Notes under the pieces: generated by a model | Databases searched by the model: none | What the model was told of the DNA's origin: nothing | The model's input: only the letters and a program-made list of their open reading frames with translations | From: Wuchereria bancrofti | Lineage: Eukaryota > Nematoda > Chromadorea > Rhabditida > Onchocercidae | DNA: 64,000 nucleotides | Assembly: GCA_005281725.1 (NCBI GenBank) | Contig: SSBO01000004.1 | Coordinates: forward strand, 1,798,001-1,862,000 | Reading direction: 5' to 3' | Made by a program: the position numbers and the translations under genes | In this document: positions 1 through 10,899 of the stretch, one piece after another | Numbering within the stretch: the stretch's first letter is position 1 | Layout: each line of letters starts with the position of its first letter

Positions 1-240
1 TCGCCCATTCCATCAGGCAAAACATGCTAAAATCGATTTACTTAGGTCCCAATGAAAATAGTAAAAACCTTTCGTGCTTCATGAATCTAAAATTTCCTCC
101 ATTTTTCCTTCATATTCTGCTTTTATACTATAAATTTCAGTAATAAAAAAACAAATTAGGGAAATCGATCGTTATCCTATGTTTCTCACCAAAAAAAGAA
201 AGAAAAGCTGCAGTAAATTAACATTAGTCAAAGATAAAAC

Positions 241-2428
241 CTTGATTTCGTCGTCAGAAACAGTTCCATCCCCGTTTGTATCAAACTCCTTCGCCATTTT
301 CAGTTCGTCCAAAGTAACTCTGAAACCTTATTGAATGCCTCCGACCATAGATTTCTAGAAACAGAATTAGTATCAAACAAAAGGCGACATATTACGGAGA
401 CCTTACCTTCCATCTTTATTTGAGTCGAATGATGTGAACAGTATTGGCACGTATTCTTGCTTAAGTCTCTGCTTTTCTTCTGCAATGAAAACTAGTTTAG
501 AAATAAAATTATACTACGCCATAATAGCTCCTGCCACAAGAAATTAGAGGAAGCACTGATGTATTGGTCAATTTTTTTACCCTTTATAATTTACTACTCT
601 CCATTTCTCAAGAAATTAAGTGACGACAATAAGAATTTACTCTTATGCTTAACGTAAACAACAATTCATAAAAACCGGAACAAAACGTTCTCTTTTTCTA
701 GAATATTCAAGGAAATATAGTGAACAAGCCATTATTTTATATTAATTTAATCAGAACTGAATTACCTTCCCAAGTCTCTTCATGCTTTTTCTTTGCTTCT
801 GCAGCCAGATTGGCCTTCTCATCCATTTTTGTTCTGGCATCGATTCTCAGCTTTGTTATTTCATCCATCTCTTTTTTCAAAGCCTTCAACTTTTCTAACT
901 TCTCAATTTTCAACTGCTGACCTGCTGCAACCAATTCCGTCCGCTTTACAAAACCCTGAAATTTTCTTCTTAGAAGACGAACCAACAGAATAATGTCGTG
1001 CTCACATGAGAATCAAAAGGAATAATCAAGTTTGACGGTAAATCATGATTTCCAAACAGGTGCGAAATTGGCACCCTATGAAAGATCGTCCGAAGACATC
1101 AGAAAACTTTCATGAGATTCAGCGAACAAAAGAGGCCATATAACTTAATATCTAATAAAATCATTGCTGCATTACTTGCTTCGCTAACTCAGTTTTTTGG
1201 CGTATCTCTTCTCGATATTTTGCTCCCAGTTCATTACAGATATCAGGACACTCAACTGCACTATCCCATTCATCACTTCCATCACAACAATCTAAACATA
1301 GCACTTAAAGAAAAATGGTTTGCCAATTCAGAAACAAAGCAGTTTTTTTTTTATATTTTATAAAACTAACCCCAGTTATTAAATTGTTCAAAAATTTCGG
1401 TAGAGGCCCGAAAAGTCTCTAAACCACATATTAATGAAGTTCAAGTTAATTAAATCATGCTTTATAGAAATTAAGAGAGAATTGTCTCTGCCAAAAAATG
1501 AAAAGCGAGGATGATGGACCATTATCCGACTAAGTTTTAAAAATTTATTAAAGGTTTACCAACCACATATTTGGTCATTCACTCTATTTGACGGCAAATC
1601 TTCAGCCTTAAAACCGCGATTCAAACAATGGAACTTGGCATTGGGACAGGCAGACGTTCCTGAGTGCAAATAAGAAACTATTTCTCAGATTTTAAAACAT
1701 CAACAACTAATTATTGCTATTTAAAGAAAAAAAAAAGAAAAGAAATCAGGTACTTTCAACTAACAAGAACTTCGCACCTCTTTTCGTATCTATTATTTAC
1801 AAGGAAGAAGTAAAAACCAAAAGCGAGTAAATTTCGTTAGCTTATTGGTGATTTTATCGTACGAGATTATCATTTTTCTGAAAATAATGAAGTACTACAA
1901 ATATTAAAAGTTTGGGGCAATCTACTGAATCTCAATTCTAATCTACTGTTACTAAAACTATTCCTAAAAATCTACTCTTAAATCTTTGGATTGCTCAGTA
2001 GCTTGATGGTTGAAGAAACATTGTACAGACCTGGTTCATCGCTTCCATCAGGACAATCGCAGTAATCATCATTAACTTGCGAAAATGGAATTGATTTGGA
2101 ATTGTCTACACATGCAAAAGTTTCACCGGTTGCATAGAATGGTCCACCTTAATGAATCCTTCACGATAATTCATCCATATGAATTTATTAACTTTCTTAA
2201 GTTATTCAAGACATTGAATATATGACACAGTGACTACGGAGTGTCACCCGTTCCTTGAAAATATAGGTATAAATACCAACGTGCAAATGGAACTCCACGT
2301 GGTCGATTGCCGTATCCACTAGGTTTCGGTTTTCGTCCAGTCTTCCTTAGCAGCCCAATACTTACATTCGATTCAACGGTGGCAAAGAAAAAGTTCATAA
2401 TATACAAAGTAGCCAAAGTAAGCATCAT
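241..2428 (-). CDS. PRKCSH: Glucosidase II beta subunit (partial at 3' end)
   Basis: Regulatory subunit of ER glucosidase II, which trims glucose from N-glycans in the calnexin folding cycle. Exons in coding order on the minus strand are 2281-2428, 2031-2147, 1564-1659, 1176-1291, 766-955, 407-479 and 241-319, and all reading phases agree. The ATG at 2428 opens a hydrophobic signal peptide followed by a basic R-P-R-G-V segment typical of the mature N-terminus. Two LDL-receptor class A-like motifs follow: NDDYCDCPDGSDEPG near 2060 and DCCDGSDEWDSA near 1280. Then comes a highly charged coiled coil (exon 766-955) and paired EF-hand loops FDSNKDGR (near 415) and FDTNGDGTVSDDE (near 260). The C-terminal acidic stretch, MRH lectin domain and ER-retention tail would lie left of base 1. 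A short piece at about 1-28 may be the next exon but I could not confirm it. The identity is secure; the splice sites are inferred. Confidence 0.93.
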
Positions 2429-3402
2429 CGCTGAGCTGTAAAAAAATAGTCAAAATCTTCGAATATAAGGAAGAAAGGTTTGAAGAACAGTGGTTTCCTT
2501 AAAACTTTTTGTCGCCAAACTTGAAGTGACGTTGACTGGCGGTACCCTACCGTCACTTCCTCTCAACAGACTACAGTTCCCCTCGCGGGTAAGAGGACGG
2601 GAAGCGAGAAGAAGGGAGTGCTGAAGAACATAAAAAATATAGATTGCCCGTAGCAAATCGCACACACAACAGTTAATCTAACATCCACAGTTCGTCTAAT
2701 ACATCTGAAACGACCTGAATAAACGAGCAAATCCCACATTGAGAAAGGCAGAAAGTATGTCTTGTCATTTTGACTCGTCAGCTCACTCTCTGCATTTGCC
2801 TTATTGAACGCATCTCTTCTCCTCTATCTCGCGATCTATGCTTCTCTATCCAGCAATTACTCTCTCATAGCTTTCAATCATCAGGGAAAAAGTGTGCAGT
2901 ACTTTTTCCGCACTTTCTTAATCTTCCTTTGTCCAGTTGTCCACGCGTTGCCCACTGAACATTCGACGGCTTTTCTTAACCACACTGTGTTGCTGCGGTC
3001 AATTGGCCAGTAGAATATGACCATTAAATTTTGAGTAGTGAAATAGTTAGAGGATTCATAATGGCATATGCAAGCCTTGGAAATATGGAAAACAGAACAA
3101 TATTGGCTATTTCTTTCTGTTTTTGAGAGTGGAAGGAAATTCTGAATCACATCAAATTGGTTCACTCCGCACAAAAGAATGGATTTCGATTACACTGAGC
3201 AGAATGTTTCGTTGAAACATTCATTTAGTCTGTCGTATTGAAGTTATTGCTCCTCTTATCAAAGCAGATAAATGATTTTTTACTGCGATAGACTGTGTGA
3301 TAAATAACACTTCAGCAGATTAGTGGAAGTCATGAAGACTGGACCATATTCAAATGAAGATAATTTTGCTGCATAATATAAGAATGTTGAGGAACTGTGG
3401 CA
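2429..3402. other. Upstream region of glucosidase II beta gene
   Basis: No coding exon is supported here. The stretch at about 2520-2620 is noticeably more GC-rich than its surroundings and lies just upstream of the minus-strand ATG at 2428, so it probably holds that gene's promoter or a 5' untranslated exon. This is inference only. The open frames on both strands show no family resemblance. Confidence 0.4.
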
Positions 3403-3587
3403 TCATTCACTTAGTTCATTGTGTTTGGTGTAAAGAAGTTGATTTGAGGAGTTGAAGTGACCGTGGGAGTTGTTTCGCTTTCTTCTGAAATCGTGAATGG
3501 GCACTTCCAAAGGATTGCAATCGGAAGGCTCGGAATTCACAAGCACTTCTCGAACAACCTCTTTCTCTGCACCTATGCCTGCTATTC
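3403..3587 (-). other. Coding-like island, possible terminal exon, unassigned
   Basis: On the minus strand a good acceptor (CTTGCAG, 3588-3594) is followed by 60 open codons ending in a TGA at 3403-3405. The reading begins with two leftover bases and contains residues such as GAEKEVVREVLVNSEPSDCN. The base composition is richer in G+C than the flanks, as exons are here. However, a second minus frame and one plus frame are also open across most of it, and I could not find upstream exons that splice to it. It may be the last exon of an unrecognised gene, or chance. Confidence 0.3.
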
Positions 3588-3975
3588 CTGCAAGGCTTGT
3601 TTAAATGAAACTAATTAACTAGTTTATCTTTAAATGTAGAAGTCGGAATTAAAACTTAAGAAAAATTAAAATTTGATGAGTGGAAATCTTTTATTGGACT
3701 GTATATCCATCAAACCGCATACAGCAATTCCAGTTGGGCTTGTAAAAGAAAACATTAGAGAAAGCAGAATTCCAACAAATTAGGAGATAATATCACATTC
3801 TAGTAAGTCAAGACAACAACTGCTCTATTAGATCGTCATGAAATAATTTGACAGATGAATCGCAGACACTACATACAGCAGTTAGTAGTACTTACTAACA
3901 CTATATAAATGATCAGGAGGACCGGATCATACTGAATTACTTTGACAATAACTATATTTGTTGCTGATCTGATAG

Positions 3976-5641
3976 ATGGAAGATTATCCGGTGACTGGAT
4001 TGAAATTTCGTGTTTTTGGATTGGGTGCTAAAGTGCTTCCAATACGCAATCTGTATAGGTATGGTAAATCAATTTCAGATATATGTTGAAGCCAGGTGAA
4101 TATTTACATGATACTGGAGAATCAGAAACGCTTACTAGTTTCACACGCCGGGTGTGTTCTATGACTGTTTATGGTTTATTCTTTGATTATGCCACTGTTA
4201 TTTCCAAGGATGTCAAAGATTCATCAATTACCTGTGAACAGCATGGAGCGTTAAATCGATACAAAGATATTCGATGCCTTGATCAGACTAGAGTGATAGT
4301 CCCGTTAGTATCTTTCTGCTTTGATCAGTTTATTTTCAGTATTCATTTTTACTTCTATTAATTTCTTCTTCTTTGCTTTTCAAATAAGTATCTAAACTTT
4401 AAGTTTCTACAATTCACCATATATGTTTGGGTCCTTTTTTGGCAAACTTTTCGATTAGTTTTTACTCGAAACCTTCAGGCACACATCAGGCATGCATGAT
4501 TATATCAATGCTAATTATGTGGATGGCTTTCGAGAGGAAAAGAAATTTATTTTGACGCAGTCGCCAATGGAAAACACTGTGGAGTCATTTTGGGCAATGA
4601 TATATCAGGAAAATGTGGTCATAATTGTTGCAATGACCAGTCTGTATAGAGCAAAAACATTTTTGTATGTTCCAATTAAACGATCAACTACCGCTATGTT
4701 CGGGCCCTATTCCATCAAATTTTGCGGATCACAATTAATTCGAGATGCATATGAAGCGTCAGTATTAAAGGTATTTTTTATTAATGGTTTAGCAGTTCAA
4801 TTTTGTAATAGCGATTACGTGGTGTGATATCCATAACAACACTAGTTAATGCATTAGAAATAACTTTGAATCTAGTAGGGAAAGAAAATTCATTTATTTC
4901 TACATATATGAGCAAAAACGGCTCTAATCTCAAGCTCCGAATTGACTTAAGCTTAAGTCGTTGAATTATCCAACGGTGCTTCCTAAGTCATTTCGTGGTA
5001 TGATGTGCACATCACTGAATTTTAGCTGAAAAAAGGAAATGGGCAAGAACGGAAAATCCTTCATATATGCTTTTATACGTGGCATGAGAAAGGTACACCA
5101 GAAAGACCAACTGAAATGCTTTATTTGGTATCCGATATAAATTACAATCGGAAGTTGTTCATTGATGAAGCAAAAAAAAGCGGTTGGCTAAAAGATGGAC
5201 AGTATGTCTCCGATTATTGGATCCACAGTTTTAAGACAAATATTAAAAACTAAACTTCACTGTCATCAAATATTTTTATAATCCGATACCTTCTAAAGGA
5301 TCTTGTCCTCTATAAATCACTCTTTATAAATTCTTCTGAGTTATTTTTCCAGTTCACCAGTTGTTGTACATTGTTCAACGGGTGCAGGTAGAAGCGGCAC
5401 ATTGGCTGTATTAGATATTTGTTGCCGCAAAATGGATTACACCGAGAAAGTACCTCATGGTGATATACTGGTGGACATTCGGGATACGGTACTTCGTGTC
5501 AGAACGCAACGTGACAAAGCGGTTATGAAGCCAGAACAGTATTTATTGTTGCATTTACTTATGATTGAATATGCGTTGCGCCAGAAATACTACGGTGATA
5601 TTGATTTCATCGATTTGTCAAACTATACTGGTGCTATATAA
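3976..5641 (+). CDS. Single-domain protein tyrosine phosphatase with altered catalytic loops
   Basis: Classical cysteine-dependent tyrosine-phosphatase domain, about 354 residues, with no membrane segment or extra domain. Exons are 3976-4058, 4079-4303, 4479-4770, 5026-5201 and 5353-5641, and every phase closes. The start is the ATG at 3976; an in-frame TAG immediately precedes it. Family motifs: LNRYKDIRCLD (phosphotyrosine-loop region), DYINANYVDGF, and the signature loop VVHCSTGAGRSGTLAVLD, with catalytic Cys and Arg kept. Two normally invariant positions differ. The WPD loop reads TWHEKGTPE, so the general-acid Asp is Glu. The Q loop reads AVMKPEQY, where VQT is usual. Nematodes have large families of such small PTPs, many germline-expressed; placing this one among them is inference. 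It may be a weak enzyme or a pseudophosphatase. It converges with the LACT gene. Confidence 0.92.
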
Positions 5642-6123
5642 ACACTACCGTTCTGTTTCAGTTTTGCATTAATGCGAAATTTTCGGGACAACGCAATATG
5701 CAAATGTAATTAACATCTACTATGCCATCAGAGCAGATAATCATTAATTCCATACTACAAATGATATTCCAAAGCAAAAGGGAGACAACTAAAATACATA
5801 GTTTTTATGGGAAGACGGATGAGGGAAGAAAATGCTTCTTTCTTTCAAATTAAGAACTTTGAAATTTGTAACTTTGCACGAATATTGGGATCATTGGGAA
5901 GGTGAACTGCGTCATATTATGTTATACATGAACCATGCAGGAACGTAACAAGTAAATGTAACAATAAACAGTATCTATTGTTACATTTACTAATATCAGT
6001 TCTAGTGCAATTAGTTTTCTTTCAGTATTATTTGCTAAAAAATATGTCTGAAGATGGCGAACAAAAGTATGGTCAAAAAATTTGCCATAGATATTGTTTG
6101 AAAATTACATTTGGATTCAAAGG
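5642..6123. other. Convergent intergenic spacer
   Basis: This 480-bp spacer separates the 3' ends of the phosphatase (plus) and the beta-lactamase-fold gene (minus). It holds AT-rich sequence, including an AATAAA at about 5962 that could serve as a polyadenylation signal for the plus-strand gene. No coding exon is seen. Confidence 0.4.
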
Positions 6124-9100
6124 TCATCTCACTGCCCGTAAAGCGGCATTTCTCAACAGCCGATAAGTCCTTGTGAGTTCACCGGTTCCTAGTTTCAAGC
6201 CGTTGGTCACATATGCGAGCACCAACTTTTCTTCCATATCCATCATTATCGTGCTACCACCAAGACCCGCATGTCCAACTAGCCAATGACCCTATGAACA
6301 GAATTATGGACACTGTGGATCTAACTTTTATCGTTTTACTCATCATTGAACTTGAACGACAAAAGTGGCATCAGAACGTTGATTAAATTTATGAATTATT
6401 TGTTGCAACAATTAAAACAACATACGTACAGGTTTAAATGGATGACGTTCGTACATGAAACCATATCCTTTTGGTAGTGGGGCAAGGACCACTTCATCCA
6501 AACCATGTGATATTTCCGGAGTTTTGAAAAGATCCAACAAATTGTTAGATACGATTTTCCCTTGTAGGAAAAGTGAGAATAATTTAGCTAGATCTTTGGC
6601 TTTCGTTATTCCTAACGCTGCAGCTTGTTCCATACGATGAAGATCCGGATCGTTGAATGTATTCACATTCTCAAAGAGATCATATCACAGTTTGCAATAA
6701 GGCGGATATGATAAATCTCCGTATCATTCTTGGCTCAAGAAAGCAAACCAATGTGAAAAAATTACCGCATCTAGCTTCATCCACGTAGTTGTTTCTCGAA
6801 TTTTTCGTGCTATTGAATTGGGTGCTCTCAAATTTAATATGCTCAGCAAATATATAATCCTTGGATCGTACAAAATCTCTTTCACTTTGTAGAAAAATGG
6901 AGGTGCTGTTAATCGAGATACGGTATGTTCTTCTTCTGAAGGTAAACCAAAGTGAAAGTCGATCCCTGAAAGTGAGATTCCTTTTTTTTTGCTTCCTTAC
7001 TTCATAAAAAGACCGTCGAAAGTTTTCAATTAAAAATGTCAACTAATAATAAATTATAGTTCTGTTCAGGTAGCATGAAATGAAGAAGGACTTTGCGTGT
7101 GAAAAAAAGGTGACCAAAATTAAAAAATTGAATCTTTTACTAAAAAAAAACTACAAGTGAATGAAAAGTACTCCATCGTGGACTACATAATAGTACGAAT
7201 TTTTTATCTCATAAACTGGGACAAGTATAATAGGATAAGCAACAGGATAATTTTAATTTGAGTACCAAATTTCTCAGCAATTTCTTGTTTGAAAAAGGTC
7301 CCGATGCCACGATGTTTGAAGTCAACATGTCTAATAATTTGGTCAACAAGCCATCCATACGTTATTGCATGATATCCTGCTTTAGTTCCTGAACTGGAAG
7401 AGATAATTTATTTGAAGTATTATCATCCTCGAGAAGACATTTTTCCTTAAGTTTCAGTAATGAAGTGGGACGATCCACAAGGTAACGCTTATAACATCGT
7501 TGATAGTAACTGTTTACACTGATTAAAAAATCTATATTTAGTTATTCTTTTAAGAAACAATAGCGATGACATTTTTGAAAGAAATATGATTCTGCGAAGG
7601 TCATCAAAAAAAAACATCTGAAAGTAAGGAAATAGAACTAACTCTATCCCTGCACTGCAGATTTTCAAGCGAATTCTTTACTAACGAAATACCACTTAAT
7701 CTGACCTGGTCTCCAATTCGGTTTTTGTCTTACAATAATTTCGGCTACTTTTTCGTGATCAAGTGCATCCTCCTTAGTGACCGGTTCACCAAAAGCTGCC
7801 AAACCAGCCTTAAAAAATTTGAATTTTATGGAGGTTTATTGTATACCAGTCGCCCATGGTTTCAAGCTAATGAATTCTAGTAACAAAAAATATCAAAGAG
7901 CTTACGCGGTGATTCATGATCCAACCAACAGTAATATTTTCTTTACCATTTTGACCAAATTCGGGCCAAAACTGACAGATACGATCCGAATACTGTAGCT
8001 GTCCTCGATCAACCAGTAAAGCTATGCATAGTGCACTTACCGCCTATATAGGAGAACAAAACTTATACCATACATTGATCATAACAAAAATCAAATATAC
8101 TGGTCATACCAAAAAGAGATTACAAACTTTTGTAGCAGAAAATACGACAGTTCTTGTATCCGATGTCCAAGGACGGAGTGAACTTGCATCTGCATATCCT
8201 CCTTGCAAGTCGACCACTAACTCATTATCCTGATAAATCGATATTGCCGCACCTTCACGTTCCCATCCATCGATGAAATTCTTCCTGAAAATAGGAATAA
8301 TGAAGGCTGTTGAGCAGAGTCATTCAAACAACCAAACAAACTCTGTACATTCAAACACATCTTGAAATCAATCAATTAAAAAAAAAAATCTTCACTGCAT
8401 CAGCACATATTTGATCTATTTAAATACTTCATTATCCCCAAAAATTATCAATGGAGTAGTTATTGTACAACATAGTTTTAGAAGCCTGATGATAAGAACT
8501 TTCTTATTTCACGAGATTCAGTTGGTAAATTTAATACACATTTTTCTTTTGTGATATTGGATGATCGTCCGTTTGTTCCATCATCAAATTGATTACTAAT
8601 GCATTTAATACGTCTCACTACTTCGACAGATAAAATTCTTCCGTTATCAATCGTTTGCGTCATATTCTTAAATTTTTACATTTCGTAGTGTTAAAAGGAC
8701 CTGTTTTGCGAATGACAACTAGAAAACATGAATTTCTGTCATTTCCAGTTTGTTGATTTTTGCTTTTGGTAATTTATATTCATTCATTTAGTTGTTAATA
8801 GGAATGAAAATAGATAAGATGGAAGGAAAAGAATAAAACAAGTTTTACAATATTTCTTATCTGACATTTGATCTTATTCGATTAATTTTTATTCTCATTT
8901 CTTTTCCTGATAAAGAGTTTTGCACAAAATCTTCTGATGAATATTTTTCGCTTCGTATTGTTTCGTATATTACGCTTGTTATTTCAGTCCTAATTACAAC
9001 AAAAATAAGAGGAATACACAGTCTTATCAATTGTATCATCTTAAGATATATAGCAATTAACTTAGTGTTAAAAAAATTTATTACGTTTATTTTCTATCCA

Positions 9101-10225
9101 ATCGGTGTCAAAAAAAATCAAACATTTTGCTTTCACTAGAGTGATCATAGATAGCAGTAACAGTTGTTGTTGAGTGGTCAGTGCATTATTTTTATCAAAT
9201 ATTTTTCCAGTTATGCATTTTGGACAAATTAGAAACACAGAAGTATGCTATTCAGTGCTCCTATCAAACAAAGGACAAATCATGTACTTTTTTCATCCAG
9301 ATAAATTATCACTTATTACTATTTGCATTTTTAAAACAAAAAATCAGTAGTAGCTCGCGGAAAATTTTAAAACGTGAAAAAGAGTAAAAAGCTCTGAAGT
9401 AGTTTTTAAAATAATGAATTAAAAAAATCCAAACTTCGAATTTACATTAGCTCAAAATGATATCAAATACACGTTTGTTTCAGTAGGTATAAATAAATTC
9501 AACACAAATACATTATTGAATAAGGTTTTTGAAGTAACAACTCAGGACAGATAAATGCATTGCGTACCTCTTACAAAAACATACGACCTCTAAAACTCTT
9601 TCTGATGTGATTAGTAGCACTGAGACTTACAATGATGATAACGGTCCGTAGGATTATCAATAACCCTATGACTGAGAGTTCTTTGAGATGCTAAGTCTCA
9701 TTCAAATAATACTGATGCCTTCACAGGCTTTTTTGACCAGTGGTGATCAGTTGAGCAATGAGTGATACAAGCAGCGACGGAAATGATTTAAATTATTTTT
9801 CTTTCCATAAAAAATCAGAAATTTATTACATTACAAAAACTTATTACGTCGATTTACTCAGAAAATTTATTATATTGATTTCATTGAAACAAAATGAAAT
9901 AGTTGTGGTAATTAGAATCATCCAACTTTTACAATAACTAAGAGACTTTGAAAATAAGTTCAAAAGATATCTATCATTCCTCCTTTAGTTTCTCAGTATT
10001 TCGTGGACTGAATATGGAATACTTCACCATTTCAATAGTCGTGAAGCCCACACGGTTAGTAAAAGCTTTTTCGTTTGTTCATTAAAATTTAAGAACACTT
10101 TTCAGAAACAAATGTTTGTTAAATATTTCTTACCTGAAAACTCTTTCGACTTCAGTAAATTGCTTCGTAGCTGTGCCAAATATATTATTATTCAAATGAC
10201 GATAGATTTTACTTTCTTGAGACAT
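6124..10225 (-). CDS. Beta-lactamase-fold (LACT-type) serine hydrolase
   Basis: Class-C beta-lactamase/penicillin-binding-protein fold, as in mitochondrial LACTB and the nematode LACT family; substrate unknown. Exons in coding order on the minus strand are 10134-10225, 8128-8284, 7906-8043, 7706-7808, 7266-7388, 6766-6965, 6430-6669 and 6124-6291 (stop TGA). All phases match, giving about 406 residues. The start is the ATG at 10225. A hydrophobic stretch is open upstream to about 10285, so an extra upstream exon with a signal anchor is possible. Motifs in order: [15 protein letters not shown]; catalytic SxxK as SATK at the end of exon 2; [15 protein letters not shown], carrying the Tyr of motif 2; and HAGLGGS, the usual K/HxG motif 3. 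All catalytic positions look intact, so it should be active. Intron 1 is 1.85 kb and carries two small open frames described separately. Confidence 0.93.
8478..9039 (-). other. Two short same-strand open frames inside LACT intron 1
   Basis: An ATG at 9039 opens 60 codons (8857-9039) whose first 16 residues are hydrophobic like a signal peptide ([16 protein letters not shown]). A second ATG at 8663 opens 61 codons ending in TAA at 8478. Both lie in the large first intron of the hydrolase gene and on its strand. They could be exons of a nested secreted-peptide gene, but I found no convincing splice joining them and no family match. They may be chance frames. Confidence 0.2.
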
Positions 10226-10899
10226 AATTATATCCGTTTCGAAAGCTATTGCAATTAGCAACACTAATACAACTAACAAATATTGCTGATGAATAAAGTT
10301 ACTAGTATTTTATCAGTGATAGTCGTGGAATTCACAGCAGTTTTAGAGGGCGGTACAATTACTAGTGACATCGTCTCCGCCAGTATTGCAGTTTTCTGCT
10401 TACAAAACTGACAACATCAGTAGCCAACAGTGTGCTATTATAGTGGAACGAAAGAACGAAAGAGCTTGAATGGCACCAATGGCATTCTGCACTTTAATAA
10501 GCTATCAAACTAAAAATATAGGTTTCCGTTAGGTTGGTTTGGATTTAAACAAAACATTCCCAATAATTTAATCACTTTTGAAACAAGTGGTGAACATCAG
10601 ATAATTTCCTTTACTCCGAGGTAAAGAAAATGAACCAAACTAATCAGTCATATACTTTATCACTGTGTACGCACAGAACAATTTTTTTTTTTTTTATATT
10701 TTAACATCAATCAGCACTGAGTCACAGTTGTTTTTAAAGCATAATTGTCAAGAAAATCTCAGATGCATTTGTAACGTTTGCTGTAAACTATTCTATGTGT
10801 AAATCTTTTCTGATTTATACCATTTGTTTTGCATAAACAAAATTACAAAAAATTTTAAAAACAAATTTTCAGAAACTATTTAACCATTTCATATTTTAT
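10226..10899. promoter_or_regulatory. Divergent promoter region between LACT and unknown gene
   Basis: This AT-rich 0.67-kb spacer separates the start of the minus-strand hydrolase from the start of the plus-strand gene at 10900, so both must be controlled from here or from trans-splice sites within it. On the minus strand CATCAG at about 10286-10291 is a possible splice or trans-splice acceptor ahead of the hydrolase ATG. An A/T homopolymer run lies near 10682. No coding exon is supported. Confidence 0.45.

Noticed and set aside
2881..3174. 97-codon minus-strand open frame
   Set aside because: No family resemblance, no splice context, and it overlaps equally open plus-strand frames; chance in a low-stop stretch.
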